Source: Lachancea kluyveri NRRL Y-12651
Taxonomy: Eukaryota; Ascomycota; Saccharomycetes; Saccharomycetales; Saccharomycetaceae
Direction of reading: 5' to 3'
DNA length: 64,000 bases
Assembly (NCBI GenBank): GCA_000149225.2
Contig: CM000690.1
Coordinates: 496,001 to 560,000, forward strand
A program made the translations under genes and the position numbers. Position 1 is the first letter of the stretch; every line of letters begins with the position of its first letter. Shown piece after piece: positions 38,801-48,622 of this stretch. The notes beneath the pieces were generated by a model. That model searched no databases, had not been told where the DNA came from, and worked only from the letters and a program-made list of their open reading frames with translations.

Positions 38801-41756
38801 TCTAATTCGTTCATGGAGTATTATAAGCGATATTTCATTGACAAAAGTTTTGTCTGATGACATGGTTTCTCAATTTTTACAACACTTGGATGAATATGAT
38901 GATGATATTCAGTTACGAGTGCTTCATTGCGCCATTGAGTACAAGGATTTTACTTCCATCCTACACTCTTATGAGAAAGTAGAAACTTGCTTGTGCGAAA
39001 GAAAGAACCTAGACATCGATGCATTACAACAACGTAAGATATTGATTAACGAACTGCTAGATGTATCATTTGATAATCATCTACAGAGTTTGCTGAATAA
39101 ATTAATAATAACATGTGTGGGTATGCAGGACACTGAACACGTTGCGGATATGTTCGTTGATAAAGAGGATAAAGTTTACGAAATGTTGGAAGCAAATGTG
39201 TTGGCCAGTATGGTGAATAAATGCGGTAAGATTAACACCAAGCTTGTTAATATTGTAAAAGATTGTTTTAAAAGCAAAAACGTTCAATACAACGTTGAGC
39301 TGATCAGTGAGCTTGTTGGAATGAAAAAATTTCAAATATTCACAATATGTCGTGATGACTTTTTACAGTTCATTTTCGATCCTGAATCAAATCTTTCTGT
39401 CCAAGACAAAGCCAAGGTCATTGAAAACTTTAGGTCTATCTCCGATCAATTGGTTTCCCAAAACAACACCGTAATTCCTGAAATTATGGTAAAGGTAAGC
39501 TCCTATCTTCCGCCAGTTGACAAGGACTATACATATGAGCTTCTTTCTTGCCTATGTCTGCATCCCAAATTCAAAAACAAAGGCTATAACCCCGTTATAC
39601 TACATCTCAAAAACTGGAAAAAGGGACTTTCTTCTGAATCTTCCGTGAAGACTCCTTCAAAATCTAAAAAAATGCAACAGTATCAATTTTATTCGCCAAT
39701 TAAGAGCCGCTCTGCAACTCCAATCCAAACACCTGTTCGTGAAGGCAATAAAGTAAGGGATTTGGATATTACAGCTTCTCCAGAAGCTGATGCTACCTCA
39801 TTTGGAAATAATTTAAGTGAAGACACTTCTCAAAATGGCTCAAGGGTTTCGGATAAATTGAAAACGACCATCACAGGCAGAACATCAAAACCAAAACTGC
39901 AAAACAAGGATTCTATTGACAAGTCTGAAACTGCTGTTGTCAGCTGTGAATCTCAAGGTACTATTGACCTTGTGAATAAAAATACTACTGACATCCCAGC
40001 TAAAGGTGATACGGATTTGGGATCTGAAATCGAAGTTCCTGTCACTCGGACAATAGAGGAAAAAAGCGCTCTGGAAATTACTAATAAAAAATCGCCCGAA
40101 CATGCTGAATTTTCTTTTGAACTAGACCCAAGGAATGATACTCAGCCCTTAGAAAATGAAACTCGAGCTCATAATTTAGATGGGGAGATAGAAATGAATG
40201 AAACCTCTGAAGACCCCGAAAATGTAGTCGAAGTTCCGGAAACTGATAATCTAAAAAAAGCAGGCTTAAGCGCCAACGTCAGCATTTCCAATTCTGAAGT
40301 TCAATCGTTACAAATTCAGGATGCGGTTAAGGATTCCTACGTAGCGGATTCTAGCGAGCAGAACAAAGAAAACGGCAATATATCCTTCCAGAATCAGGGT
40401 CCTGCAAAAGTAGTTTCCAAATCAAGTCCTGAGGAGAAAGATGATGAAACTTCTTTAGAGAATAATTCACATGAACAAATTAGTGTAGAGCTTTCCGAAC
40501 AGGGATTGGCAGAGTCGAAAGTGCACAGGCGATTGCGGTCAGGGAAAGTCTCCAATGCACCTCAAGAGACGGCAAATAGCCCAGATGATTTTGTCCCCGT
40601 TGAAGAAGCCAGTCAGAAAGATGAATTTCTTGAAGCCTTAACCGATCACGTTTCACCCGAAGGTGCTTTGTTAAAGGAAGTTGAACCTATTTCAAAGGAA
40701 AATATCGATATTCAACCAACTTCGCCACACGAGATTGAGAAAACCTCGAAATTACAAGATCAAATTCACGAAGACTCAGCAACTGGTGAACCGGAAGGTA
40801 GCCGATCTGCTAGAAAAGAGACCAATGCACTACGTGATGATGAGAAGAAACAAACCACGGGGGATGATGAACATTCTTTAATTATGGAAGTGGGATCAAC
40901 AAAACAAACTCCAGAAAAGAAAGAAGGCGCAGTTACACGAGTTAAAAATGAATCAGATCCTAGAGACCTCCGCGAGCTATTCGTTTCTGGTTATGAAGGT
41001 GAGGATAGCTACGTTGATAAAGACACTAAAATTATAGCTGGGATAAAAAGAAACTTTGACGACGATCAAAATAGAACTGTGGGCATCGTTAGGAGGTTTA
41101 CTGGTGCTGACGATGAGATGCAACTGAGAAAAGTAAGGCTCGTCGATGAGAATGATACTGCTTCTCAAATCACGCGCATCCCGATCTTTAACTCATTGAA
41201 GCTAAAGGCACCCTCAAAGTTGCAGATACAAAAAGTTGAGATAGCAGGTGGCAAACCGAGAATCATCGATATGCGTAGTATTCATCTACTAAGGCAATCT
41301 CAATCAGCCAATACACCAAGTGATACCACCGACAGCCATAAACAAACTGATACAGATGAAACGTGTGGCGCGATTATCCCAACTCTTGATCTATCCGTTA
41401 GTACTGCGTTGCCTTTGAACCAAGCTGCAGCACAAGTAACTGGAATTCCATCAGCAGGCATTAAGAAAGGCACAGATGCTCTACCATCGACTAGCACCGA
41501 TAAACCTGTTATAAATGGGAATAATAAAAGGACGTTCGAAGCCTCGTTTGAAGAGGATGATCTTTCTAGAGAGCCTACACCTACATCTGCAGACAGTTGT
41601 AAACATATGAAAATTAACTTTCCATCAAAAAAAACTCGCCGTTTAGTCAGCAGATTGCATGGCTTTAATAATAAGGATCTTGAGATGCTGTCTTGCGATG
41701 AGAAAAAGAAGCTCAGGCTGGAGTTATTGCAATTCATTATGAAATTAGAGGAGTAG
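35862..41756 (+). CDS. RIF1: telomere and replication-timing regulator Rif1
   Basis: Rif1 binds telomeres through Rap1, delays late origins by recruiting protein phosphatase 1 (Glc7), and protects DNA ends. The 1964-residue protein (S. cerevisiae 1916) has two PP1-docking motifs near the N-terminus: RVxF-type KSVAF at residues 107-111 and SILK at 140-143, both flanked by SP sites. A long HEAT-like helical body follows, from about residue 190 to 1260. A disordered acidic region comes next, and then the C-terminal conserved blocks: IFNSLKLKAPSKLQIQKVEI and a final helical domain (LVSRLHGFNNKDLEMLSC onward) corresponding to the tetramerisation/Rap1-binding end. In S. cerevisiae RIF1 is adjacent to CHK1, as here. 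Confidence 0.95.
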   Translation: MANTRKSSASNKKVKALDLLDKHMNQRAVVKSNNSTIATNADADPPNVFEMMKNVWLPPPSNNVYDRSPTPSRNTIPSSPDYYSNISQSKDQIRRNNNGDSSSPMRKSVAFSDKIESSSMQRPLKSSPKRLTTGAKPGKSILKSPKISPSRNTDNDLTPSNKRKFKNLEQSPNPENTAGSINPRQIEYWVSGEVHGLLDINSIAEFKSVVEGGLQFLNDEENKVACSRRFEIYATLNNVIPILTSANNSDVNNKKIDVIIDNLEAILTVCVPHLSSIQEALLKNSKKDPFVSRLYVQIVRFFGSLLTNFKIMGHVKKKRDLQTKLKQVLKLSVDALQHKNTNKVMITAQISLLRDEKFSASYLPASQIQLFLQAIVNMKEITSTNLNCEKLLLLKSFLGKYPKLMSTNLKMWLPAEVLARILIDEEYYSMKVVATCVSILLDLLKKCLDDRKVHTAMAEIEKAKAEDIIPERYLAKLAQDDHPKFVQKTIGDLLCDKIEFLIQVKNEPKLAMDLWLALTGLIYNKPQKLEELTQPAGLKWLALNNVCFGLQDSQAKNLALKTWRIITYVVCTNISGDSPSNKNIIKMVLKPFESIEYRNLDPGIRDGIIYIVTGILYITCCDPKAVTPPRFQFFFENLIRPMFFDFLFQSESIHLFEKTQLMLFKLVGGSNTEDQDKRVKRDFNSLRVIASPGVQVKDILPLPQIVISKHWESLLNLSATTLDTKTSNVKFVYPIISTLLRRTPASLQTYENSVKCTNLVIHCISKCIDSKIKPEEIDKISMSLTSSVTKAFGMMLFPQDKATPNYFSSLLAVLKRDKKGQLKLLKLFLDASRESIPDIVIYEYFLTLDNTAANNYIANVVGSKLFPPKMPYNLFESLLSIVNSLPTQAVLNNFLDLCTKVNFQVNLLSKLNILSWKDDQIASFVKIYIQKNNGKLDDDLCLLLKDVLPKREQMLIELCPMLLKSGYFDLIKNVISGNPSLIRSWSIISDISLTKVLSDDMVSQFLQHLDEYDDDIQLRVLHCAIEYKDFTSILHSYEKVETCLCERKNLDIDALQQRKILINELLDVSFDNHLQSLLNKLIITCVGMQDTEHVADMFVDKEDKVYEMLEANVLASMVNKCGKINTKLVNIVKDCFKSKNVQYNVELISELVGMKKFQIFTICRDDFLQFIFDPESNLSVQDKAKVIENFRSISDQLVSQNNTVIPEIMVKVSSYLPPVDKDYTYELLSCLCLHPKFKNKGYNPVILHLKNWKKGLSSESSVKTPSKSKKMQQYQFYSPIKSRSATPIQTPVREGNKVRDLDITASPEADATSFGNNLSEDTSQNGSRVSDKLKTTITGRTSKPKLQNKDSIDKSETAVVSCESQGTIDLVNKNTTDIPAKGDTDLGSEIEVPVTRTIEEKSALEITNKKSPEHAEFSFELDPRNDTQPLENETRAHNLDGEIEMNETSEDPENVVEVPETDNLKKAGLSANVSISNSEVQSLQIQDAVKDSYVADSSEQNKENGNISFQNQGPAKVVSKSSPEEKDDETSLENNSHEQISVELSEQGLAESKVHRRLRSGKVSNAPQETANSPDDFVPVEEASQKDEFLEALTDHVSPEGALLKEVEPISKENIDIQPTSPHEIEKTSKLQDQIHEDSATGEPEGSRSARKETNALRDDEKKQTTGDDEHSLIMEVGSTKQTPEKKEGAVTRVKNESDPRDLRELFVSGYEGEDSYVDKDTKIIAGIKRNFDDDQNRTVGIVRRFTGADDEMQLRKVRLVDENDTASQITRIPIFNSLKLKAPSKLQIQKVEIAGGKPRIIDMRSIHLLRQSQSANTPSDTTDSHKQTDTDETCGAIIPTLDLSVSTALPLNQAAAQVTGIPSAGIKKGTDALPSTSTDKPVINGNNKRTFEASFEEDDLSREPTPTSADSCKHMKINFPSKKTRRLVSRLHGFNNKDLEMLSCDEKKKLRLELLQFIMKLEE

Positions 41757-42519
41757 AAATTAGCATTATGTAACTATACTAAATATCATACTAAATCAAA
41801 TTATAGACTTTTAAATTAGTTGAAAAGAGTTGGAATCGAAATTCTGTAATGAATCAAGGAGTAGGTCATAAAGTCTACAGAATGAGAAACATATGGAATC
41901 TCGTAGGCCCTGTGATAATATTGATCCCGAAATAGTATCAATCTTTTTTTTTTCTTTTTTTTTGGTTCTTTTGCTGCAAAAAACGCAAAAAATACAGTAG
42001 AAATAACTTCTTAGACACTCCTAATATTTTTATAAGAGGTTGATTCGTCGATGAGGTTAAAGGGTCCAGTGCTAATAAAATAAACGTCATCTCAAGTCTA
42101 GCAGGACAAATTTTTTTTAAAATTCTTTTGAGAAGCAATGTCTACTATGCCGGCTCAAAGTATCCGCATCTCTTTTTCTTTTTTTTTTGGCTTCATTGTC
42201 TACAGTTCTTTTAACATTTATAATAATGGTTGGAAATGTACACTCTTTGAAAAAGATCATTACTAAAATTAAAAGTTCAATCCTGGGTCAAAGCAATTCC
42301 TAAATTTTGTTTCCGTGGCGGCACTAAAACTTTATTTGTGTGTTACAATATAGTAAAAAAGTTGTATTGAAAGTTTCCTCCAGAAACTGGAAATCTGCTT
42401 TTAAGTCAGGGAACCTCATTATGTTTTTAGAGCTGTTGCTGAACTCGGTTTAGCATGATCTTTGGATATATCTATTAAAGTATCGGATGCTGAGAACAAA
42501 TGCTAAAGATGGTGAAGAA
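41757..42519. other. intergenic region between convergent RIF1 and CHK1
   Basis: 763 bp, long for a convergent yeast gap. It contains T-rich tracts at 41944-41963 and 42174-42189. A 66-codon open frame on the minus strand (41938-42138) is low complexity at one end and unsupported. No tRNA is seen. Confidence 0.45.
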
Positions 42520-44151
42520 TTATTGAACGAAAATAATATCTCTGCACAGTAATGCGACTCTCTTGAACAATCTTCTCCATTCCAATGGATCACCACCCTT
42601 CCTATCAAGACCAATAGCTTTCAAATTATTGTCGACTATAACAATTGTTACAGTGCCAGAAAGGTTCCAACCCTTTCTGTCCGTTGTCTTAATCTGAATG
42701 GTAACTGGAAAGACGTTTTGCAAGTCTAAGAGTTCAATTAAGTCAACGAAATCTTGGTATAGGCCAGGCTTAACACGAATACCAGAGGCTACCAGCGCAT
42801 TTTCAAGACATGGTAATATAACATCCATTTCATCGACAGAGTAAAACTTTGTCAGTTTACTTGGATTAAACTGTGGTAAGAAAGATTCATGATACTCGTT
42901 TCTGTTTTCCTGGAATTGAAGCGTAGAGAGGTCTTTTCTAACATATTGTGTCCACCTTGCCTCTTGAGTCATAAATGTTTCGTTGTGCTTCAGATATTGG
43001 GTAAAGTTTCTTTGTGTAGCAGCAAATGCATTAAGGTTAAAGGAGTCGTGTTCGAGCTGAGCAAGGTCTCTGTTGACGGGCTGGGTGGCTCTCAAGGCGC
43101 GAGCTCTGTCCACATAAAACACGTCTTGTGTTGATTTAAAGTAGGCTTCATCGCTCAATGAAACCTTCAGATTTGACAACAACTTCTTTGCCAGTAATTG
43201 TGGATTTCGACACATACCGTTATCTCCAGCAAATGAAACTTTACGAGTGAACCATGGGTGTGAGGTTAATTGTAAGATTGTTGCTCTTTTACTAGGGTTT
43301 GGTTGGAGAATTTTTCTCAGTAAATTTAGCTGAGTAAAATCAATTTTAGCCCAGGGGCCAAAGCTTAAATTACCATTATCTTCTAAGAATTCCCTGAAGT
43401 TATAATCGTCTTCGGAAGGCAGCTCCCAAGGGGTTTCTCCAGTCAATAGTACAAAGACTAGGATGCCGCATGACCATATGTCGGTGGTATCAGCATAATA
43501 TTCGCTAGAATATATGATCTCAGGTGCCATGTACGGAGGGCTTCCACGTTGATCCCTTGCCAGCCTTTTTGTACCGTCTTTTCTGCGAAACTGAGAGGCT
43601 AGTCCAAAATCTGCTAGTTTCAGATTACCGTTTTTATCAAGTAAGATATTTTCTGGTTTAATGTCTCTGTGGGCTATTCCACACACCTCGTGAAGGTGAT
43701 GGATCGCACGCAAAAGTTGTTGAAAATAGAACTGTGCAACTTCTGCATCCACACCAATATCAGGTTCAATTTTGTCAAACAGATCACCACCATCGGCCAT
43801 CTCCATAGCAATCCATAAATAGTCCTTGGATATGTTGCAGTCTATGACCTTCAATATGTTGGAATGTTTCGAGCATCTGCTGTGTATAATAACTTCTTTA
43901 GAAACATCATTCTCACTCATGCCATGCTGCTTACAAGTAGGCAGATGAACAAACTTAATTGCTATTACTGAGGATGGATCTAAGCTCAAAGTAGCAGTCT
44001 TAACACTGTATTCCGTGCATGGTTAGTAGCTGACTGGTGCTGTTGATCCCTGGATACACGCAACATACAATGCAAAGGAGCCCTGTCCTATCGTATCACC
44101 AAGAACCACATCTTTGATCTTGGGAACCGGAGCAATCTGCGAAAAGTTCAT
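42520..44151 (-). CDS. CHK1: DNA-damage checkpoint kinase Chk1, two exons
   Basis: An effector kinase downstream of Mec1/Rad9 that stabilises Pds1 and blocks anaphase after DNA damage. Exon 1 is 44151-44069 and exon 2 is 44005-42520; splicing gives 522 aa (S. cerevisiae 527). Exon 1 encodes MNFSQIAPVPKIKDVVLGDT and the glycine loop GQGSFAFVK, which straddles the junction; exon 2 continues TATLSLDPSSVIAIKF with the ATP lysine at residue 45. Further motifs: EMADGGDLFDKIEPD, HRDIKPENILL, LADFGLAS, GSPPYMAPE and DIWSCGILVFVLLTG. The C-terminal regulatory domain includes MDVILPCLENALVASGIRVK and DPLEWRRLFKRVALLCRDII. Without the intron the frame would begin after the ATP-binding loop. It is divergent from UBX7 (169 bp). 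Confidence 0.95.
44006..44068 (-). other. 63-bp spliceosomal intron in CHK1
   Basis: On the minus strand: 5' splice site GTATGT at 44068-44063, consensus branch site TACTAAC with branch A at about 44023, and 3' ATACAG ending at 44006, 17 nt past the branch. Splicing joins GCATT to TGTTAAG and restores FAFVKTATLS, aligned with S. cerevisiae FACVKNAHLQ. Unspliced RNA would reach a TAA that overlaps the branch site. Confidence 0.95.
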
Positions 44152-44320
44152 GCGAGAAAGGCTTGTGCAACTTTGATTGTTGTCCTCTTTCGATGTTTTG
44201 TGCCGGTAGTGATTGAAACGCTAAAGAAATCTGAAAGCAAACAAAAGCTTAGTTAACGATCTCCAAGACCACAACACGACAAACAAATAAACCAGTACGC
44301 AGAAAAGATAACGACAAACC

Positions 44321-45595
44321 ATGCTAACGATGGCAGAAATAGATACTTTGTTTATGGATTCGGTTGAGGCAGCTGTGGCTGCTTCGTTACAGCAACACAA
44401 ACCACTGGTCGTATACTGCGCTGGTGAGTCAGGGGATAACCGATGGCTAACTTCTTGGATCGCTGAAGAAACCAGTAAGACGATTGCAGATAAATGTGTG
44501 GCACTGAAGTTGTTGAAAGGCTCTGAGCAGTTCAGTTATTTTGAACAGCTTTTTCCCTCTGTATCGGTGCCCAGTGTCTACTGTGTTAGTAATGGACAGA
44601 TTCTAACCATTATACGTGGTAACGACGGAATAGAAACGTTTAATCAAATGTTGCTAGAATGCATTCCTGGTGCCAAAACCAGCAATACTCAGGGCAAGAA
44701 AGAGCCTTCCAGAGACCCAGGTTTCAAAAAAACTCTTAAAGAACAGATTGCGGAAACGGCAAGCCAAAAACACCAAGAGCAGCTTATGAAGCAAAGAAAA
44801 ATAGAACTCGAGGAACGTGAACGTATTATTAGACTTGTGAGAGCAGACAAAGAGGAACGGAGGGCCCGTGAACGTGCTATGCATCAGATGCCGGTGCAAG
44901 AAACTAGGGAAGTTCAGGATAATATTAAACGTTCTTTGCACACAGATACCTGCACGTTACTAATAAGATTGACTAGCGGTCACTCGCTGACCCATGAATT
45001 TAGATCTAAAGAAACACTGAATGATGTGAGAAAGTGGTTAGATGTCAACAGAACCGACGGAGACACGCCATATTCCTTCCATAGAAACATTCCTCGTATT
45101 ACTTTCGATGAATCCCAAGAGTTGAAAACTTTGGAACAACTAGAATTGACTCCAAGGTCTGCTCTAATCTTGAAGCCGATTGAACTTTTTGATGGGATGC
45201 AAGGCCATAGAGTTGTAGATGCCCAAGGGCCAGGTTTACTGGGTAAGGTTGTGAATGGGATCTTTTCATGGTGGGGTAATGGTGAAAGTACTAGTACTGA
45301 AAGCACTGTAAGGGAAAAAACCTCTGCCGATCAAGATAAATCATCTCGACCTGCAACAAACCATGTGGATGATGCTATGTCACCCACTTCATCAATGTAC
45401 TCTTCTCCTTTGCATTCTCCATATCTGGGACACCTAGAACAGAACCCCTCAGAGTTGAGTTTGCCGTCGAGGTGTGTTTCCCCCAAAGTATACCAGTTTG
45501 TTAACACTCAGAACAATGATGAGGTCAAAGATCGCTCTACTTACAATGGAAACAACGTTAATTTGGAAGACAAAAAGAAAAATAAGGATGAGTGA
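44321..45595 (+). CDS. UBX7: UBX-domain protein Ubx7 (Ubx6/Ubx7 family), Cdc48 adaptor
   Basis: A UBX-domain cofactor that links Cdc48 (p97) to substrates, related to the S. cerevisiae pair Ubx6/Ubx7. The N-terminal thioredoxin-like region has VVYCAGESGDNRWLTSWIAE. A charged helical linker (QEQLMKQRKIELEERERIIR) precedes the UBX fold: TCTLLIRLTSGHSLTHEFRS, ETLNDVRKWLDVNRTDGDTP with the R...FxxxxPR-type loop FHRNIPRITF, then LTPRSALILKPIE. A Ser/Pro-rich tail ends with a family block (RCVSPKVYQFVNT and TYNGNNVNLEDKKK). It is 424 aa (S. cerevisiae Ubx7 436). In-frame ATGs at 44321 and 44330 are both possible. Confidence 0.92.
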   Translation: MLTMAEIDTLFMDSVEAAVAASLQQHKPLVVYCAGESGDNRWLTSWIAEETSKTIADKCVALKLLKGSEQFSYFEQLFPSVSVPSVYCVSNGQILTIIRGNDGIETFNQMLLECIPGAKTSNTQGKKEPSRDPGFKKTLKEQIAETASQKHQEQLMKQRKIELEERERIIRLVRADKEERRARERAMHQMPVQETREVQDNIKRSLHTDTCTLLIRLTSGHSLTHEFRSKETLNDVRKWLDVNRTDGDTPYSFHRNIPRITFDESQELKTLEQLELTPRSALILKPIELFDGMQGHRVVDAQGPGLLGKVVNGIFSWWGNGESTSTESTVREKTSADQDKSSRPATNHVDDAMSPTSSMYSSPLHSPYLGHLEQNPSELSLPSRCVSPKVYQFVNTQNNDEVKDRSTYNGNNVNLEDKKKNKDE

Positions 45596-45667
45596 TCATT
45601 AAGGTAATTGACGTGGTTTTTCTGTTCCTTATGGTATATAGTTATGTTACTTGTTATTATTTAAAGG

Positions 45668-46948
45668 TTAACTTTCTAGTTCGACAGCGGTCCTGGTTTC
45701 TGTGCTCTTGTTTTGGGTTGTAAGCGGATGGTCTTCTACCTCTAAGTTGGCAAGTTTGTGCAAAACATTCTCTTCCTCGGTTGATTGTTTCTCTTGCTCT
45801 TTTTCTATACGGGCCAGCTCTTCATCTATCTCTTCCTCGTTATAATCATAGCCAGAAATCTCAAGTAGTTTATCATTCATTTCATTAACGTCATTGGATT
45901 GGTCTTCGAATTTAGATATCGCCCTTTCTACTTCATCTATCCCGCCAATTTGCTTGTTAATCGACTTCATGGCCTCGGTAGATAGAGAAATGCTTTCATA
46001 TAGGTGGAGATTGTCAGCACTCTTATCGATCTGACTCTTCACATGAAGCAAGTTTTGCAAGTTGTCTAAGCAATGCGACAGGTTTGACTCCAAAATCTTT
46101 TTAGTTTTTAAATACTTTTTCTGGACCTCCCTTTGAGAACCACTTTTTAAAGACTCGTTTAACAAGCTGGTATAATGTGGTATCTTAGAATTAAGGTCTT
46201 TGATTTGCACATTTATTCTTGATATGGATGATTTCACAGAAGCGATGGCCTTGTCATTTTCAGTGATGCTTTCGGGTTCAAATGGGGTGATTATGTCTTT
46301 TACTCTTGGATCTATTACTTTGACAACATCTTCTTTTGTAACTATGATGTTTTGATAGGATTCCAAGTATATTAGCATAATTTCATATTCAGACCAACTC
46401 TTTAAAGCTTCGTTGAATTTCCCAATCTTGTAAAACTCTTGCTTGCTAAAGATCAAATCGCTAAGTCCTGCGGCTTTCTCAAGGACCAAGGATTGTAAAT
46501 TCTGCTGTATTAAGCAGTACTTATCCTCTAGCCTGGTTTTAATAACAAATGTCACCTCTTTCAAGTATTTTGAACTATTGTTAGCCCTACTTTTGAAACT
46601 CAGATCCATCAAAGTTTTACTTATCGTCCACCTAAGCATCGACTTTATCACATGTGCATTGCTACTTCCTCGGTTGAATTCCTCTAAAGAGATTAGAAGG
46701 CCATCGGCAACTAATTGATCCAAAACTGGATCAATACTTTTGGGAGCCCCATAGTTTTCGACTTCCAGTTTACCCAACAACTTTGGGCCACACTCTATAG
46801 TCAATGACCCTTGATTAAAGTCATGTAGCAAGTAGTTTCTCCATTCCGCAACATTAGCTTCGTAGCCATGAGGGTTCAAATCCTTTAAAGCTCTAAAGTC
46901 GGAATATAAAGACGGTATTCTTGACTTTAAAAAATTATTAGTTGGCAT
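45668..46948 (-). CDS. CHM7: ESCRT-III-like nuclear envelope surveillance protein Chm7
   Basis: Chm7 is an ESCRT-II/ESCRT-III hybrid, similar to human CHMP7, that is recruited to the nuclear envelope by Heh1/Src1 and takes part in nuclear pore quality control and membrane sealing. The 426-residue protein (S. cerevisiae about 450) begins with RIPSLYSDFRALKDLNPHGY and has a winged-helix-like N-terminal half. The C-terminal half is an Snf7-like core of basic then acidic helices (QIKDLNSKIPHYTSLLNESL; LLHVKSQIDKSADNLHLYES), ending in an acidic MIM-like segment (EEEIDEELARIEKEQEKQ). Convergent with UBX7 and divergent from HSM3 (135 bp). The UBX-CHM7 neighbourhood matches UBX6/CHM7 on S. cerevisiae chromosome X. 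Confidence 0.88.
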   Translation of the reverse strand: MPTNNFLKSRIPSLYSDFRALKDLNPHGYEANVAEWRNYLLHDFNQGSLTIECGPKLLGKLEVENYGAPKSIDPVLDQLVADGLLISLEEFNRGSSNAHVIKSMLRWTISKTLMDLSFKSRANNSSKYLKEVTFVIKTRLEDKYCLIQQNLQSLVLEKAAGLSDLIFSKQEFYKIGKFNEALKSWSEYEIMLIYLESYQNIIVTKEDVVKVIDPRVKDIITPFEPESITENDKAIASVKSSISRINVQIKDLNSKIPHYTSLLNESLKSGSQREVQKKYLKTKKILESNLSHCLDNLQNLLHVKSQIDKSADNLHLYESISLSTEAMKSINKQIGGIDEVERAISKFEDQSNDVNEMNDKLLEISGYDYNEEEIDEELARIEKEQEKQSTEEENVLHKLANLEVEDHPLTTQNKSTETRTAVELES

Positions 46949-47083
46949 ATTCTTGTGTTCTATTTGTACGGTGTTCTGCTTGCACGGCTTTGAACATTTT
47001 TATTTGATTTCTAAATATTTCTAAAAACTCGCATCAAGAAAACCTAAGGATTCTTGTTCAACAACATCAGAACTAAAGTGAAA

Positions 47084-48526
47084 ATGTCATTTGAAGGCCT
47101 GGAAGCTGTTGCCGCTTTATTGGCAGAGCTTAATGACTGTTTGGAGTCTAATGATTGTGGACCTGAAGTAAATTCCTTACTACACAAGGCAACACTAAAT
47201 CTAAGTACACTGACTCTCTTAGACCAAGATCCATATCCGCTTTTGTTGAACATTAAAAAAGTACTGGTTGAAAACAAAAATCCTGCCATTGATTTCGAAC
47301 TGCTGGTCCAGTTACTAGATGCTCTTATTTATGTTTCGTCCTTCGAAGATGTTTTGAAGGCCTTCGAAATTGAGGATTTAGTGTACGCTCTGACCAGTTC
47401 TTTTGGCCCATTGATTAAATCTGCATGCAAAGTGATATCTAAATCTTATCCAGCAGGCTTATTTGCTACCTCTCCAGTGTTTGATATTTTACTGAACTCT
47501 TACTTCCGATTAGAAACTGACATCGATCAATTAAACGCAATTGAAAATGTCTTTCAAAACTTAGCCAACGATGAGCTGGTGAGAAGGAAAATCATGAAGG
47601 ATAATCTGTCTCTTCTAATGGATATCAGAAAAAAACACAACCCTGTACAGCTCTCAAGGCTATTTGAACTTTTGCTCACTCTCTTTCAGTACATGAACCA
47701 CACAGAATTTGAAAAAGACTTGTTCATGCTATCCAAAGACGAAATTATGAATTTTATTACTATTGATATTATTTTATTCATTAATGCAGCCAAATATTAT
47801 TCATCTTTGTTGGATATTGTGGGAACAGTAAGATTTAAAGAATCGTGTCAAGCATGGGCCTTACACTACATCTTACCAGTGATTCCTGTGTTTGGAGAAA
47901 TTTACAATGGTCTGGAGAAGTTCATCGACGTCAGATACTTTGGAAAGACATATTTATTTCAAATATTCAGAAAAGTTTCGTACATTGAAGATCTTTCTTT
48001 CTTCCGTGAGTTGGATTACAAGTATATTCACATTTCCTTGAATAATAGCGATATTATGGACTTTTTAGCCTTTGTCAACCCAACATATCTGTTGGAAAAC
48101 CATTCGAAAATTCTCGAAGATAAGGTCATGGTTACGCCGTCGTTTTTGGGAGTCTTGAGAAACTTAGTTTCCGACGAAGGTTGTTTCAATTTGCTCAAGG
48201 ATAAACTTAGCTCTGAAAGTATCCTCTAAATGCCATACTTCGAGCAGATGGTTTTGCTGGAAAAAATGACTTTGTTTCCGCATACAACCCATTTTCTACT
48301 ATGGGAATCACCTAGAGTAATGTCCAACTTGATCGGTAATGAAGATGGTCATGTTATTGAAACAGAATCGGTAAAGATGAGACGTAAGGTATTTGAAAAC
48401 TTGTTAAGGTTTACCGCACAGGAACTGAATGTTTGGAATCAGCCCCTAAGGGATGAGTATGCTAACATCGTTAATGGTGGACATAATGCTACGCCCCAGC
48501 CCAACGTCGCAACTACCTTCTTGTAA
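47084..48526 (+). CDS. HSM3: proteasome-assembly chaperone Hsm3, interrupted by an in-frame TAA
   Basis: Hsm3 binds the Rpt1 C-domain and chaperones assembly of the 19S proteasome base; it was also named for a mismatch-repair phenotype. From the ATG at 47084 (MSFEGLEAVAALLAELNDC) to the TAA at 48524-48526 is 481 codons, matching the 480-aa S. cerevisiae protein. A TAA at 48227-48229 (codon 382) splits it. The sequence on both sides is collinear with S. cerevisiae: ESIL before and MPYFEQM after, aligned with EIVL-R-LPYLEQM, so the stop sits at an arginine position. The downstream 98 codons stay open. The annotated product would be a 381-residue truncation unless the stop is an error or is read through. 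The ARM/HEAT-like helical character is intact. Confidence 0.88.
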
Positions 48527-48622
48527 ATGTACAACTGCGTGGTCGTTTTCTTGTCCAATTGATATATGAAGTGCTAAATGAGCTAATATACAGGCATTTT
48601 AAATAGAGAATAGCTGTCAGAT

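Noticed and set aside
39000-41000. Possible second gene in the disordered C-terminal third of RIF1
   Set aside because: The frame is continuous with the HEAT body, and S. cerevisiae Rif1 has the same disordered region before its conserved end.
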